From Anseranas semipalmata (taxonomy: Eukaryota > Chordata > Aves > Anseriformes > Anseranatidae): DNA of 64,000 nt. This document shows, piece after piece, positions 1 to 12,954 of the stretch. Each line of letters begins with the position of its first letter. Position 1 is the stretch's first letter. The translations under genes were made by a program, and so were the position numbers. The notes under the pieces were generated by a model. It saw only the letters and a list, made by a program, of their open reading frames with translations, was not told the origin of the DNA and ran no database searches. The stretch is from NCBI GenBank assembly GCA_013399115.1, contig VXAA01000961.1:328996-392995 (forward strand), in the 5' to 3' direction.

Positions 1-2084
1 TACATTACAAGACAACAGGTAGCCTGCTACTTCAGGCCATTGCTCACACTGGTATCTCCAAGAGAAACACTAGGCTTTAAGTATGCAAACCAGCGCTGAA
101 GCAAGAGATGTCCGACCTTTCCACGCTTGCTCCAAGGTGTCGGTGCAAAATCCACGGCGCATTTTACCAGACCAGTGATTTCAGCTGCTGTCTCAGTTGC
201 CACAGACCCCATCCTTCGCTGCCTGGGGCTGCGGGGCAGGCAGGCCCACGGCCAGCTTTCCTAGCCGTCAGATGAAGGCTGTTAGCCCCCCTTCCAGTCC
301 CGCGGGGATGTACCACAGCCCAGCACCGCCTCTGCGGTTTCGGAGGCTCTGGAGGCACTTCAGGTTCCAAGATGCAGCAAAAGGCAGGAATTGGCGCGGG
401 ATCTATTTTTGCTCCCGTTCCTTGTCACGAATATAATCTGTTAAATTAAATCAAACATTTCCTCCTGAATAAACAAACCGCTACATATTTTCCTTTTGCT
501 CCAAATGTACCATTTAATTACAACAGAACAGGGTTTGGCAGCTCCAGCTGAAGACTGTCCCCCAAGCAAACAAACAAGCGATCAAATAAAACCCTACAGA
601 GCTTCTCAGAAGTCTGTTTTTATATAAGGGACTACTTTTTAGTCTAATTTGGTGATGAAGCTTATGTATAAGATATCAAAATAGCAGAACAGAGGATAAC
701 GAATATTCTGAGGTTAGCAATACCATACTCATAAATCACAATTTATAACCAAAATGCAGCAGGGAAGCAACTTCAAAGAATCTGATGAAGGCCAACGCAC
801 AACCCCCAGACATTGAAATGCCCACAGATCAATAGCTGCGTTAGAAGAATATCAGCGCTTTCCGAGAAGGCTGGTATGTTTCCACGTCCATAAGTTTTTT
901 CCAAAGGTCAGATGTAGATAAAGATGGTTTTTTACTCTAAGTAACTCTTTCAAGCCAATGATATTTGTTTTGCATTTTTGGAATTCTGTAGAATATGTTC
1001 CAACATCCAGTGTTTTCTTTAAAGCTCAGCTTCCAAGAATTGTTTGGTTATGAGGAATCTAAACTTTTGCTTTACAGTAAGATTTTGGAGAAAATCCTCC
1101 TTCACATTTGAGGAAGCCTGAAAATGTGAAGTCTCAACCAATAGAGTTAAAAAATTTTAATTCGATAGTCAGATAAAGACGCAGTATCTCCTTTTATACC
1201 TCAGAATTTATGTCCTGATCTTCAGGAGCAAAACCTATGGGTCTGAGGGTTCAGCCATAGTGTATTTCAACTTAAAACTTCACCAATTCTGTTTGAAAAT
1301 GATTTTACACTTTTCCAACAGGGGTATCTAATCAAAATAATAAAAATAAAAAAGCATGTTTCATGAAATAATGAAGGAAAACATACAAACCATTTAAACT
1401 CATGCTACAGAGTCCATGATATGTATCCCTAAGTGCTGAACAATGTCCAAAAACAATAAAAACTCATTATAGATGACAATATTCTAAGTTTTTTAATCAG
1501 ATGTTGTTTGGAAAGTGTTTTTAGCAGCTTCAGCTCAGTCCTGCACACCACTGTCGCAGCAGCACTCTGCCCTTTTTGGAAAAATACACCCATTCATTGC
1601 TGGCTTCAGCCACCATCATTTTCCCAAAATTATGGCAGTGGGTTCCATTTAAAGTTTTGTTTTGTTTTGTTTTAATTGTTCAAATTGAATCGGTTGCGTT
1701 GCATGGGTAAGACCTTTTGTTTTGTAAAATAGCTAAAATAAACCAAAATGATGGTTGTGCACTCCTGATTGTATATGCAGTAGCAGAGGAGTAAAGAAGG
1801 AAATTATTTTGTTATGTTCCAAAATGCTGAGGCAGAACTGGTATGATCAACCACAAGATATACCAAAAGTAACACGAGCTGCTTTGCAGCTCGAAACAAT
1901 CAGCGCTCTAAAATGCTGGCCTTCACATGAAAGGAAAATAAGGAGAAAACAGAACTGAGATTCTTTTCCTTTGAAATACTTCCAGTAAAGGTGACTCCCT
2001 AATTTTGCCTGCCAGAGATAAGGAAGTATTTAGTGAGCTAATTAACCCGCCCTTCCCATGAAAACCAGCACAATGTCGGATTTC
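1..2084. other. Non-coding DNA, nothing recognised
   Basis: The first 440 bases are moderately GC-rich and contain short open frames on both strands, none with a recognisable domain. From about 440 the sequence becomes AT-rich with frequent stops in all frames. I see no interspersed repeat, RNA gene or splice-framed exon here. Confidence 0.6.
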
Positions 2085-2290
2085 CATACCCGGCCATAAA
2101 ACCTTCCTCCCGGCACGGGGCATGTCCCAGCCCCAGCAGCGCGGGACCCCCAGCACGGCCCCGCTGCAGTGGGGGGCCAGGCAGCGAAGAGAGGGGAGGG
2201 GGAATGGCAGCAAGTTCAAATGCGCAAATGAACTGGGGGCAAGATGCAACGAGGAGGAGCGCGCACGCTGGAAGGCAGCTGGTGTCCTTC
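2085..2290. promoter_or_regulatory. Small CpG-rich patch
   Basis: About a dozen CpG dinucleotides fall in 200 bases, against near-absence in the flanks, with a local GC content well above the window average. A TATA-like CATAAAA lies at about 2095. The patch is shorter than a usual CpG island. It could be a weak promoter, an enhancer or a locally unmethylated remnant. An 80-codon open frame runs through it on the + strand, but I recognise nothing in it. Confidence 0.3.
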
Positions 2291-5200
2291 CAGGGTCCTG
2301 TTCCTTTCAGCCAAAACCTGCCGGTACTTCCAACCTGACCCTATGTACATTTTGTCAAAAGTAATCATTTTTGTTACAGCATTTGCAAGGCTGGAAGAAA
2401 AAGCAACCTTGGCATCCAGAGTGTTCCCTGGGGCTGGGTCCCCGTGTTGCCTCTCCCCGTGGCAGCTCCATCACTCACTGCAAAGAGCTGCTAAAAAGAT
2501 GATGGCACATCTGGTAATGAACTTGCAGTGAAAGGCACACGGCTGGGCTTTTCCGATCCTTTTTGGTCTGTTTTTTGTTTCATGGAAACAGAATTGCACC
2601 CTAGCTACAGCAATGGAGCCCTAGGTGTTTTTTTACTCTTTTCTTCCTTATTATCCCAAAAGAATGTTTCTTCCCATTACTAACCATCCCAAAGGGGCTT
2701 TTAATATTCTTTGCAGCTTGAAAGAAATTATATGAGATTTTGCTAAAATGAAAGTGCTAAAATAATACAAATTCCTTTTCGTTGTTTACAGGATTTTAGT
2801 AACAGGTTAACAATTTATAACGATGGCCCTCACCCCAGGAATAACTAAAAATAGTCCAAACCCTTAATAAACACATCCAGCCATAGCGAGATCATGTTTC
2901 CACCCTGGGCTCTGTGGCCCATTTGTTCTACCAGAGTTGACATAACAGAGCACACCTGAGAGGCTCGGGAAGTGCCCCGCTGCAGCCCGATGGACGATCA
3001 AAGAGCGGGAATTTCAGAGTGAGGACGAACTCCTTCTCAAATGGCAGTCTGCACGTCTCGGAAGAGGTTGCTAAAAGAACACACGAGAAAAGCTGCTCCT
3101 TTCTATCTCCTCTTGCTTGTCTGATTTCTTTCTCTCTTCCATCAGTAGCACCTCAACTCCAACTATTTTTCTTCTTAACAACGCCCTTTCCTTGGGCATT
3201 TTTTCCTAAAACCACAGTATTAGATCTTTGCGAGCAAAAGCCCTTAGCTTCTCTGGGAAAAATTAGTAAAGATGCAGCTTAAATTATCAAAAGTGCTATT
3301 TCATTAGTGTAACTGTTACCAGTTTCCCTACTCGGCTGTACTGGCAAGATAATTTTCGTTATCCTTGTGTAAGTCCACCTGGAAGTTTTTGCAGATGTAA
3401 GTATGTCAATTAATAAGTAATTTGGGTTTGTTCTTGTTTTATACGTTCAGCCATAGGTCTGCAGACAGAGTGCTGCTGATCAGCCTGTATTTCATATTCC
3501 ATGTTTAGTATGGCCCTGCTACTCTATCCCATCCCCGAGGTTTTTTAATCTCCTGTTTCCCAGAAGCAACAGTGCCTGGCTCGGTAGCCTTCCCTGCAGT
3601 GTAAAGAGCGAGGCCTTTTTTTTTTTCTGTGCCACGTGTGCTCCGAAATTCAGCTTTTGCAACAGTGAAAGCAAAGGTCTCACTGAGCAGACCACAGCCC
3701 CCTCACCAGCTCTAACGCATCCCCAGAGCAGGTCACGACCTGCACAGTTAGGAGATGACACAGATGGAGACCACACGTCCATGCATGCGAGAGCCCAGGT
3801 TAAGATTGAATGAGCACTGGAAGCCAGTGTCTTCTGTGATACCCAGCGCTCGGAGGAAAGCAGACAACCCTGCCAGCGGGTTTTCCAGCTGTACCTTTAG
3901 GACTTAAATCTGTTTCTTTTGCCTGTGTGTAGATCTGGTCTACAGCTGAGATATTATACCTGTCCCTTTTGGTGCCCAGGCTCTGAAGAGCTCCAACTGT
4001 ACAGCCAACTGCAGGCATTGATACAGACACAGTCTTAATCAGTGCCTGCTGCCCAGCTTTCTCAGGAACTTGGCTGTACGTTGTTTCACCCCATAGGCAA
4101 TGTCTCAGCACAGCTGCAGCTTCGCAGTGCTCTGTTGCTGGCAGCTCTGTTAGTTTCTAGCTCGGCAAGTACTGTTGAGCACGTTTCTATCATGTTTCTC
4201 TCTGCTTTTCCCTTCCCATCTCCCTATGTTCCATTTCAAAGCCGGCGCTTGTGGGAAGAGAATCCTTTAGAAGTCATCCTATACAGAGCAGAGGGTTCCC
4301 TGCAGAAATCAGAGGCGAAGGTTAAAGCAGAAGTAAGTTATAGTCCATACCTTGCTAAGCCACAGTGTACTCAGGTTTTAAAATGATCAGTTTTGATGTG
4401 GGATGTAGTTTAAAGGTTGACTCGCTAGGCCCCAGGGCTTCCAAGCAACAAGAGAGCTGCAGCTGAATTTGAGCTGTATTTTCCATGAGAACCTCCCTAC
4501 CACTTCCAGTTTTCTGAAGCTGAATAAATCCCCTCAGAAGTCTGTATTTGCAGAGGCTTTTGGCTTGGCACAATGATTTAACTTTATTTCCCAGTGTGGG
4601 TTTTATCTTCTGTTTGTTTGTGCAATTTTTTAATGGCTTCAACTTTCAAGTGCCTAAAGTGCTGCAGCGGATGGGCACAATAATATTTTTATTAGAAAGC
4701 CGTACCAATTTGCTTTCCACTTCGGACCTTTCCAGCTGCTGATCTCTGGTACCAGCAACTGAAATGTACATCCAGTGCGTTTTCTTTTATATGGGTCAAA
4801 GCAAGAGGACGGATCCCACACTTTCTGTTTGGGTCCAAGCCGTGCCTCTGAGGGCCCACGTTAAACCCCAGTGACATCTCTCTAGGAACATAACTCCTGT
4901 GTCAGGGCATGTTATGTGTCCACCAGTGTGCCTGCTTCATAAAGTGCAAGAACACCCAAGCTTTGCAGCCTGCCCCTTTGCTTGTAGGTCTCTATTCAGT
5001 GAGCCTTACAGCTCAGCTCTGTCATCAGTATGAAGTTCCCCAGCCTTGGCTTCAGCCTTTCCCTGAAGCCTGCAAAGCGGGAGCTGGACCAGGGACTGTG
5101 CAATGATCTACACTCTTCCCTTACTGACCCAATAGAAATGACAAATGCTAAGCAGCTTCAAGCTGCTGATTTTTTGCTTGAAATACTCTTCTTCAGCAGG

Positions 5201-5830
5201 ATCCCAGGCTGGCCTGATACCACCTTGCCCTGCTTGCTGGGACTGAGGGAGAGGAAACGCAGCACTAGATGACTTCAGCTATTTTGGTTAATTTTGAAGA
5301 GATCCAAGGTAAATTGTCCCCAGTCCTACCTCACAGGCCCAGCTCCAAGGAGATCTCCCATGCCTCCAGTTTTATTCAGGCCTCTCTTTGGTTTCTGCAT
5401 TTAAAAAAGTTTGCTGAGCTAATACCATTACTTTATCTAGACTAGGCAAGTCCCTCTTCATGTGAGCAAGTGATTAATGAAAAAGCTATCTTGTTAACAT
5501 AGCTGCTACTAGTTCTCCAAACAAAATGAGTTGCACCAATAAAAGTACTATTTTTGGCCAATATAACCTCAAAATTTACAAAGTTTCTAGCCTCACTACA
5601 TTTGTTGGTTACATTATTTTCCTACATCCCTACCATTGCCTTAATAGTGATAACCATGTCAACGGCAGACCCAGACTTCAGGCAAGTCTGCTGCATCTAG
5701 CAGAATGCCTGCAAATTCTCCTCATAAAGGTTTTTGTTCATTACAGCAGATATTGCAGTTAAAGAAAGAACAGCAAGCCAGGTGAGTGCACTGTCATCTC
5801 TTGGTACTTGAACTGAGTACCACAATGCAT
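2291..5830. other. Non-coding DNA, nothing recognised
   Basis: Mixed composition with several short overlapping open frames on both strands (the longest about 114 codons near 4042-4386). None shows a protein family signature. No CR1, LTR or SINE similarity was seen. Confidence 0.55.
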
Positions 5831-5960
5831 CCTTCCTTTCCTTCTTTCTTTCTTTCTTTCTTCCTTTCTTCCTTTCTTCCTTTCTTCCTTTCTTCCTTTC
5901 TTCCTTTCTTCCTTTCCCTCCCTTCCTTCCTTCCTTCCTTCCTTCCTTCCTTCCTTCCTT
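5831..5960 (+). repeat. 130-bp homopyrimidine microsatellite (CTTT/CTTC/CCTT)
   Basis: An uninterrupted C/T-only tract on the + strand. It starts with CTTT units, continues as a higher-order 8-base unit TTCCTTTC repeated several times, and ends as pure CCTT repeats. Open frames read through it on the minus strand (rich in KEGR and KERK) are artefacts of the repeat. Long homopurine-homopyrimidine tracts of this kind can form triplex (H-) DNA and are usually polymorphic. Confidence 0.97.
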
Positions 5961-8900
5961 GACAAAACCTGTTAGCTAGCATTGCACTAGAAGCTTGACT
6001 CTTGAGTATATGGACTTTCCTTCTGTATCTCGCTATTTGGGTTTCCACAGTAATGTGTATTATTGAAGACAATATGCTTAAAATACTTTGTGCACCGTTC
6101 CTGTAACTCCTTGAAACACGGATAATACTTCTGAATGCACACAATGCATAAAGTAGACCCTAGAACACTAAAATGAGCAAGTAAGAAGACAAAGTTAATG
6201 CTTCACTTTGCTGAGAGCTGCCAGTGAATACTCTCACACAATCAGGTAACTTGTTACATTATTCATAGGTAAGAGTAAATCATGCTTTGAATTCATTCCA
6301 ATCTTTTTTCCTTTTGACAAATCATTGCTTAATTGTAACTTCTTACAAGAAGGCACTCATCTTTTTAGCACACGTTAATGTTTCACAAATAGAGGAGTGC
6401 AGAGATTCCCCTCTAAAATTTCTACCTGAAAGAGAACAAGTGAAAATCGTTCAACTAGAGACTGTAGTAATCCTAAGACTAAGCATAGGGGAACAACGGG
6501 AAATAAATTAAACAGCAGGGTCCACGTATTCTTCAGCATCGTTGTACAATGTAGCAGTGTTGTGGTAACCCTGACCCTGGCATTTGTCAATGTTCTTGTT
6601 GCTTTGTCCTGTATTCCACAGTGATATTTGCTAGTAATGCATTAACAGAATTCACATTCCCAAAGCATGGAAACACTTTTTTTAGCTCCTGACATTACAG
6701 ACGTATCTTGAATCAACAGAGTTCGCCACTTACTCGATAATCAGAAATACTGTGGAAGGTAATAGCTTCACAGCAAATGACTTTACATAATTTGATAATC
6801 ACTAGGTCCCAGGCATTATTCTTACTGTTAATCCATTCTGATTTGTTTTCCATTTCTAGCATATTTATCATCACATTATTGTCCAAAGGTTCTTCTTGAT
6901 CTTTGGTTTTCAGAGCCCCGCTGTACATTTTATTGCTCGCANTCAGTTGAAATGCTAGGCTTAAAGAACATATTTCACCTTTACTGTGCTTGGAGAGTTT
7001 CCTGGGCACTCCTCTGTTATCTTTCCATTTTTCAATCCTCATGGTAAGTCAAAGAGAGCATGTGAATGTAACTCCCCTCTCTGGGGTGATAATGATTAGA
7101 TTTCACTTCACTTCCAAGCCTGGCTACAAATACAGAATGCCTCTTCTTTTGACAGCTGACATTTATTGAATACATGTCAGAATGCTTTGAAAATAGTTTA
7201 TTATTCAGTGCTTGTGCTTTCTGTGCTTCTTGGATATTAAGGGTTGTCAGATTCAACAGCTTTTGGACAGTAGACAAAGCTAACTGCTAGCCGACCTGCA
7301 TTTCCTTCCACTTTGTTTTAACATAAGTGTCTTCATTCTGTTATTATTTCCCATGTGAGAGTTACACCCTGGAGATGCCCTCAGGCCCTGCAGCAGGTGA
7401 GGAGAGGGAAGAGTGACCACAGAGCAGCACTGAGCCCTGTGCACACCCCTGGGGACAGGCAGAACAGCCCAAAATGACCCCTTTGCTTGGGGCTTTCTGC
7501 CTGGAATTCCCGTGACACGCTTCCACACCTGTCATAGGTGTGTAGGAAATGAGACTTTGGGAGCTGGGGGAGGTTTCCCTGTGACAAGGTGGCAAGGATC
7601 AGCACTTGGGCCTTGAGCTCGGCATAGGGCTTTTTGCTGGCAGTGAGGCGGGAAGCGCAGGCAACTGCAGCAGAGCTAAGTAATCTCTGATGAGGCTCCT
7701 CCTGTCCACCTTTGAATAAAGCTGAAACATCTGGAGCTGAGCTACATAAAGCTTCAGACCTACAGGTGACCCTGTAGGATGACTCTCTCCACTGACACCA
7801 AAGCACAGGTGACATTCTAGTCTGTGGGTGACCTGAGCAGTGAAAGGCACCCACCATCCCTGCTGGTCGTGTGGCAGCTGGGCTACGAGCTGGGTTGCTC
7901 AGTCAATGGGTTACCTCTGAGTCACGGGAGGAGAAGGCATCTGCTCTCTTACGCCTTCAGAGTGGCTGTAGGTTTGCCAGCCCGATGCTTCATTTCCCTT
8001 TCTAGTGAATGCAGATCTCCCTGTGTTATACACAGACTCCCGGCCATGTTTGGGAATGTGTGGCCATTAAAGACACCCAGAAAGATAGGTAGAGCTTTAA
8101 ACTGTTGACATTTGTTTTGGCAAAGGTTCTTTCAGCCTAAATGAGACCTTTGTTTCAGCTGACAATCCAACAGAAGGCTTGCCTGTACTTTACATGCTTG
8201 ACATTTTTTGTGGCTAAACCCCATTTTACGTGATAGCAATATATCATCAGGAGACTATGGAGCTTTTTTCCTTGACCTTCTGTACTTCCTGTTCTCATTT
8301 TTATAAGTCATTTCAAATGTTGCTGCTGGTTATGTTCCATTTCTATTCAACATGTCTCTCATGCCGTTGTCACTCAAACTGGCTAACTATGAAACTGAAA
8401 ATCAAGATTTTTCTTTCTCAATGAAAGTGCATTTTAAGCTTATCACTTATTAATGGAAATTCCAGCATTACCTGCAATATACTCTTCCTTTTTCTGTCTT
8501 ATTACATGGTATATGCAAGTTGCAAGCAACTGCTCAAGAAGGGCTTTTCCCTCAGTACAACCGATCATAATTTGTGATTTCTCTGGACTTCAGGTTAATT
8601 CTGTCACTTTCTTTGATAAACTGTGACATAACGATCACCAACCAAGTGAGGGCGTTGCATTCACAGCCTCGGAGGTCCCTATGGCTTTGCTTTCTATCAG
8701 TTTTTGAAGCGAATGGTGTCACAGCCGTGGTCACACCACTTTCTGGCAGGAAGGGCTGAACACCCTCTCTCCTCTCCTCCTCCCCTCGTTCCTAAGCCAG
8801 AGATGCGAAGAGACTCTTCCTCCAGGCCTGCTTGTCATTACTCGTTGTCTGCAAGTCTGATACAAATGCCCATTCACCTGAGGGATGAGAGTCTAAAGGT

Positions 8901-11900
8901 GACAGCTTCATTACCCAAAGACCTTCAACTGACAGGCAAGTCTGTCACTAAATACAGCATTTTATATCTTCTGCCACAGTCATTCATTTTGCCATAATTG
9001 TACCATTAGGCAAGGTATTAAAAATGGACTTCATTTATGTTACAAACAGAAGATTTATCGCTGCACGTACCGGAGACCTTCACGGAGCGGTGAACAACAC
9101 AAGCATTGTCCTTGCAGAAACAATCTGAAGGGTCAGTGGGTCTCCACAGAGGACCCTGTAGGGAACAGGACCTCCATCGGCTGTGCTCAGACTGATCTGT
9201 TTCCTCAAAGCTCCTTTAAGTGGAAGAGAAACATCCTCCCTGGATGCGTGTTGGACAGGGGAGTGTCCTCCCTCCTTCTCCATTTGTCCTCCCTCCTGGA
9301 GGTGGGCAGATTTGGACGGTGTTGTGCCGCTAGTGTAGGAGCCCGTCCCACTTCATGCCTCGCAGACGTTCGTTTGCTACTAACTGCTCATCCTTGCTGG
9401 GCTCACGCTGGCTAGGCGAGTAGGGCACAAAGCGTGAAATCGCCACACCGAGGTCTGACCGTAAGAGGACTGAACACAGTGGACAGGAGAGAAGAGCCTG
9501 GGAAGACCTGCCTGGAGATGTCTATGGGAAAATGAACATCTGGCCTAGAGAAGGACGAGCTAGACCCGGGTGAAACTTCCCAGGTTAAACCTGATTTATC
9601 TCACTTAAAAGCATTATATCGAGTGGTTGTGACTTTTATTTTTCTTTGAAACAGCTGGGGTTTTCCCAAGATAACCCACTCATGGCCAAATCACTGGGGT
9701 TATATTTAGTGTTTTACTGAAAGTGCCTAGGCAGAGAGATGCCTGTAGAGCATGTTATATTATGACTAAAATATGTCAGTAACAGTTGGCTGAATCAGAA
9801 ACTAAAATATCCACATACTTTGCTGGAGACTGTCAAGAGAGCTATCGCCCAGGACGTGGTTTGCACAGTCACCCCTGAAACAACCTGAGCTATGTGACTA
9901 TCTACCATGTATAGCTTTGGCCTGTATTTTTAAACAAAGCTTTAATTTTCTTCATGTTTTCGGAGTGCCAAGATCTTCATGGCTCCACACACCAAATGAA
10001 CGCAAGTAAAGGTCTCTTTCGCTGAGGTTTCCTTTGCCTGTGCATACTTGGGAATGTTGGTTTGTGGTTGTGCTGGGCAAAGATACAAAGAAAAGGGACA
10101 AGCCTGGCACCCATGCTGGGCGGGGAGCGGGAGGGGAGGCTGGGGGAACGGCTGGGCAGGCACCGGCCTCGCTGTGTACGGTAGATGTGGGTGAACAAAA
10201 TGGCAGTAAGCCTGCGTGAGCACACGGGGCTAGTCACGGAGGTGAGCTAGCTGCACTAACGCAGCCCGAATCTGTCCAGCAGCCATTTCTCAGGTAACCG
10301 ACATTTTGGAGCTCAGCTATCAATATTGGAATTTTTAAGCAAGAAAAGGCGTATAGTGAGGTCCCCCTGTGATATGCAGGAAGCCCTCCTGGGGCAGGCA
10401 CCCTAGTGTTGGTGTATGCTTCTGCCAGTGAAGCTATGAGGTTACCTCTGTGAGTATGAGCCGGGCTTCTTGCCTGTGCCAAGAAGAGCACTAGGTGCAC
10501 TGTGTGCCTGAAAATAAGGACCTTCAAGTGATCTTAAAGGTCAAGACCGTGTAGACTGTCAGAGGACTTAGTCTCAAAGGCACTGCAGTGGGAGGGTTGT
10601 GGGGGTGCTATAAACAGGCTGAGCCAGCCCTCTGCCATGATAGCAACCACATCATGTAAGACCCTATAAAATTCAGCAAGCTTACTCTTAAATTAGCTAG
10701 ATTTCTGGTCCCACCCTTCTGCTGTAAAAGGCTGTTGTAAAATATGTTAAATGTCATGCATCCTAGCAAACAAACTCAGGTGAACTGAGCAGCAGGAAAT
10801 TCTGTGCATCTCCTACGGTTTGCTGAAAGTAATGTTTAGAGGGACGACAGCTCCAGCATCCTGCCTGCCCAGGGAAATGTGTCATTTCCAAGGAGCTACA
10901 GGGAGGATTGTTGTCACAGAAAACTGCCCTCTTGGCTGTGCTCCAAGCCTTTAAGACTAAGACCTTCGTCTAGATCAAAGTCACTCTGTAGAAACACACA
11001 CTTGGCGTGCAAGGTAGCAGAATTTCGGAGAAGCAATGGGCAGGGTGTTCAGTCATTGACTCTAACAGTAGCACAGCTGTCTCAGACATTGCTGCTTGGC
11101 TCCTTGCTGCTCACTGAGGACAAACCCAGGCCTGGATATGCAACCAGAAGCCAGTTCCGGAGCTTAGAGGTGGGTTGGTGACTTCCCAGATGTGTCTGCT
11201 ACAGGACCCTGCTCCACCTGGGTTCCTGTGCGTGAGGGTCAGATGCAGCTTAGGGCTGATGCAGCAGAGCCAGCTTTCCAACATGCTCCTATTATATGAC
11301 TGTTCTGTTTTGGCCAGGCTGTATTCAATGGCACCGTGGGTTTATTCCTAGCAGGAGCAGAAAATAATTGTATGAGTAAGGTGTCCTTTGGCAGTTCAAT
11401 CCTGTTTGTTTACAGGGAATTGCACACAAGCTTGCGTCCCCAAACAACCTGGACGTGAACAGCGCACAGTTGTGTTGCTCACTCTTTCCAAGGCTGCTTT
11501 TCCTCTCATCTCTGCTTGCCCAAATTTTCTGTCTCCAGGAGATCTGTCTCAGGGCAACTCTCTCCATTACTTTTTTCTTATTTTTCCTGGCTTCCAGCCT
11601 CTAATACACTTCAGCAGCCAACCTGCTTTCCTCAGCACTTGCAACCCACTCCATCAGGCCATGTTTTAGTTCCTGATGATTTTTCATGCCATGCATTATG
11701 TAAGTTCCTACCGTTTTTAGCTATCACAGCCTTAGAGGGTTTCCTTCCAACCTGGAGAAACTATACACAGATTTTCCACTGTTTTTAATGAGGCCTGTGC
11801 CATCTATCTATAGAAGGCTATTTAATTTCAGCTTGAACTGGCCCCTATTAGAGTAGCAAGATACACTTATAATCGCTTGCAAAGATGGTAACTAGTAAGG

Positions 11901-12244
11901 GCCAGATCCACCAGGACTCAGGAGAAAGTTTACAGTGAAAAATTATTGTGAAATAAGCAGAAGTATGTATTGCTGCATGCTAATTATTCTGAACTTCCTC
12001 CTCCGTTGTTCCTAACATGCAGTGAGTTCAAAGAGGTTTATTCAGTTCTGGAACTTCAAGTGCCTAAAATGATATTCTCTGCAACCTGTTCAACTTCCAT
12101 AGCTCCACCTAAGCCAGGAATTTCCTAATTTCAGGAGTTGCTTTCATTTTCTTCCCTATTTCATCCAAACACCTAAAGTGCTACTTCTGAGCATGCTGTG
12201 GCAAAGCTCAGCCTTGACAGTGCAGAGCAGCTCAGCACCTACCT
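5961..12244. other. Non-coding DNA, nothing recognised
   Basis: No repeat family or gene was recognised. The segment contains a single unresolved base at 6942. The longest open stretch is on the minus strand at 7381-7857 (158 codons) in a GC-richer block. It overlaps three other open frames and has no domain, so I treat it as chance. Slightly GC-richer, CpG-poor blocks also occur near 9080-9560 and 10050-10250. Confidence 0.55.
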
Positions 12245-12390
12245 AAAGCTGAAGCGCCTGCGCGTGGGAAACCAGGTTCTTCACACCCGTACCCGCACAG
12301 GGGACACCATCTGCTCCGAGCACGCCTCGCGCCCACGGGACTGGCTCCGTACAAAGGCGTTCCTGCTCCCTCTCCCTCGGCACCTTTCTC
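12245..12390. promoter_or_regulatory. Small CpG-rich patch
   Basis: About 14 CpGs in roughly 140 bases in an otherwise CpG-poor region. It includes GCGCCTGCGC at about 12256, which resembles an NRF1 site with one mismatch to the usual GCGCATGCGC core. A 67-codon + strand open frame covers it with no recognisable family. This is a candidate minor promoter or regulatory patch, not a demonstrated one. Confidence 0.3.
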
Positions 12391-12826
12391 TGTGCAGATG
12401 ATGACAGCTGGGCCAGGGAGAGAAGGAGCCACCTGCTAAGCTGGGTGACAGAAGCACTTTGAGACCTAAATTGCCCATGTAGCTCTGATTTTCTGAATTA
12501 GACAGAGACACTTGGTAATGTAGGGTATTATACTACTAATCATGTACAGGTAGCTGATAAAGGCCTGATGCAAGGTAGTATGGATTTGCCAGAAATACGT
12601 TCTTCCATGCATTTCTGTGTTAACAGATTGCTGAGAGAGTGCAACGTGTTAGTGATTATGCAGCTAAGGGGAAGTGAAGCAGACACTTATTAAACTTCTT
12701 AAGATGTTTCTCTTACCAGTCAATAAAGTGCTGATTCTCACCGTCTTTTCCATAACCAAGAGAATTGTTGTTCACTAATTCTCAGTTACCCGATAATATA
12801 GGATTTACACTTTGCAGAGGTTTTTG

Positions 12827-12883
12827 GTTGGTTGGTTGGTTTGTGTTTTTGTTGTTGTTGTTGTTGTTTGTTTGTTTTGTTTT
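12827..12883 (+). repeat. G/T-rich simple repeat (GGTT, TTG, TTTG, TTTTG)
   Basis: Successive short runs of GGTT, TTG and TTTG/TTTTG units form a low-complexity tract just upstream of the TG microsatellite. Confidence 0.9.
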
Positions 12884-12906
12884 GTGCAGTCAACACTTTA
12901 CAGAGA

Positions 12907-12908
<2 letters not shown>

Positions 12909-12948
<40 letters not shown>

Positions 12949-12954
12949 TGTGTG
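12909..12954 (+). repeat. (TG)n microsatellite
   Basis: About 18 uninterrupted TG dinucleotides at 12909-12944, followed by an imperfect TTGTGTGTG tail to about 12954. It can form Z-DNA and is probably length-polymorphic. Confidence 0.97.

Noticed and set aside
5759..6144. Minus-strand frames rich in K, E, G and R
   Set aside because: Translation of the CCTT/CTTT microsatellite.
7381..7857. 158-codon minus-strand frame
   Set aside because: Three overlapping alternative frames of similar openness and no recognisable motif.
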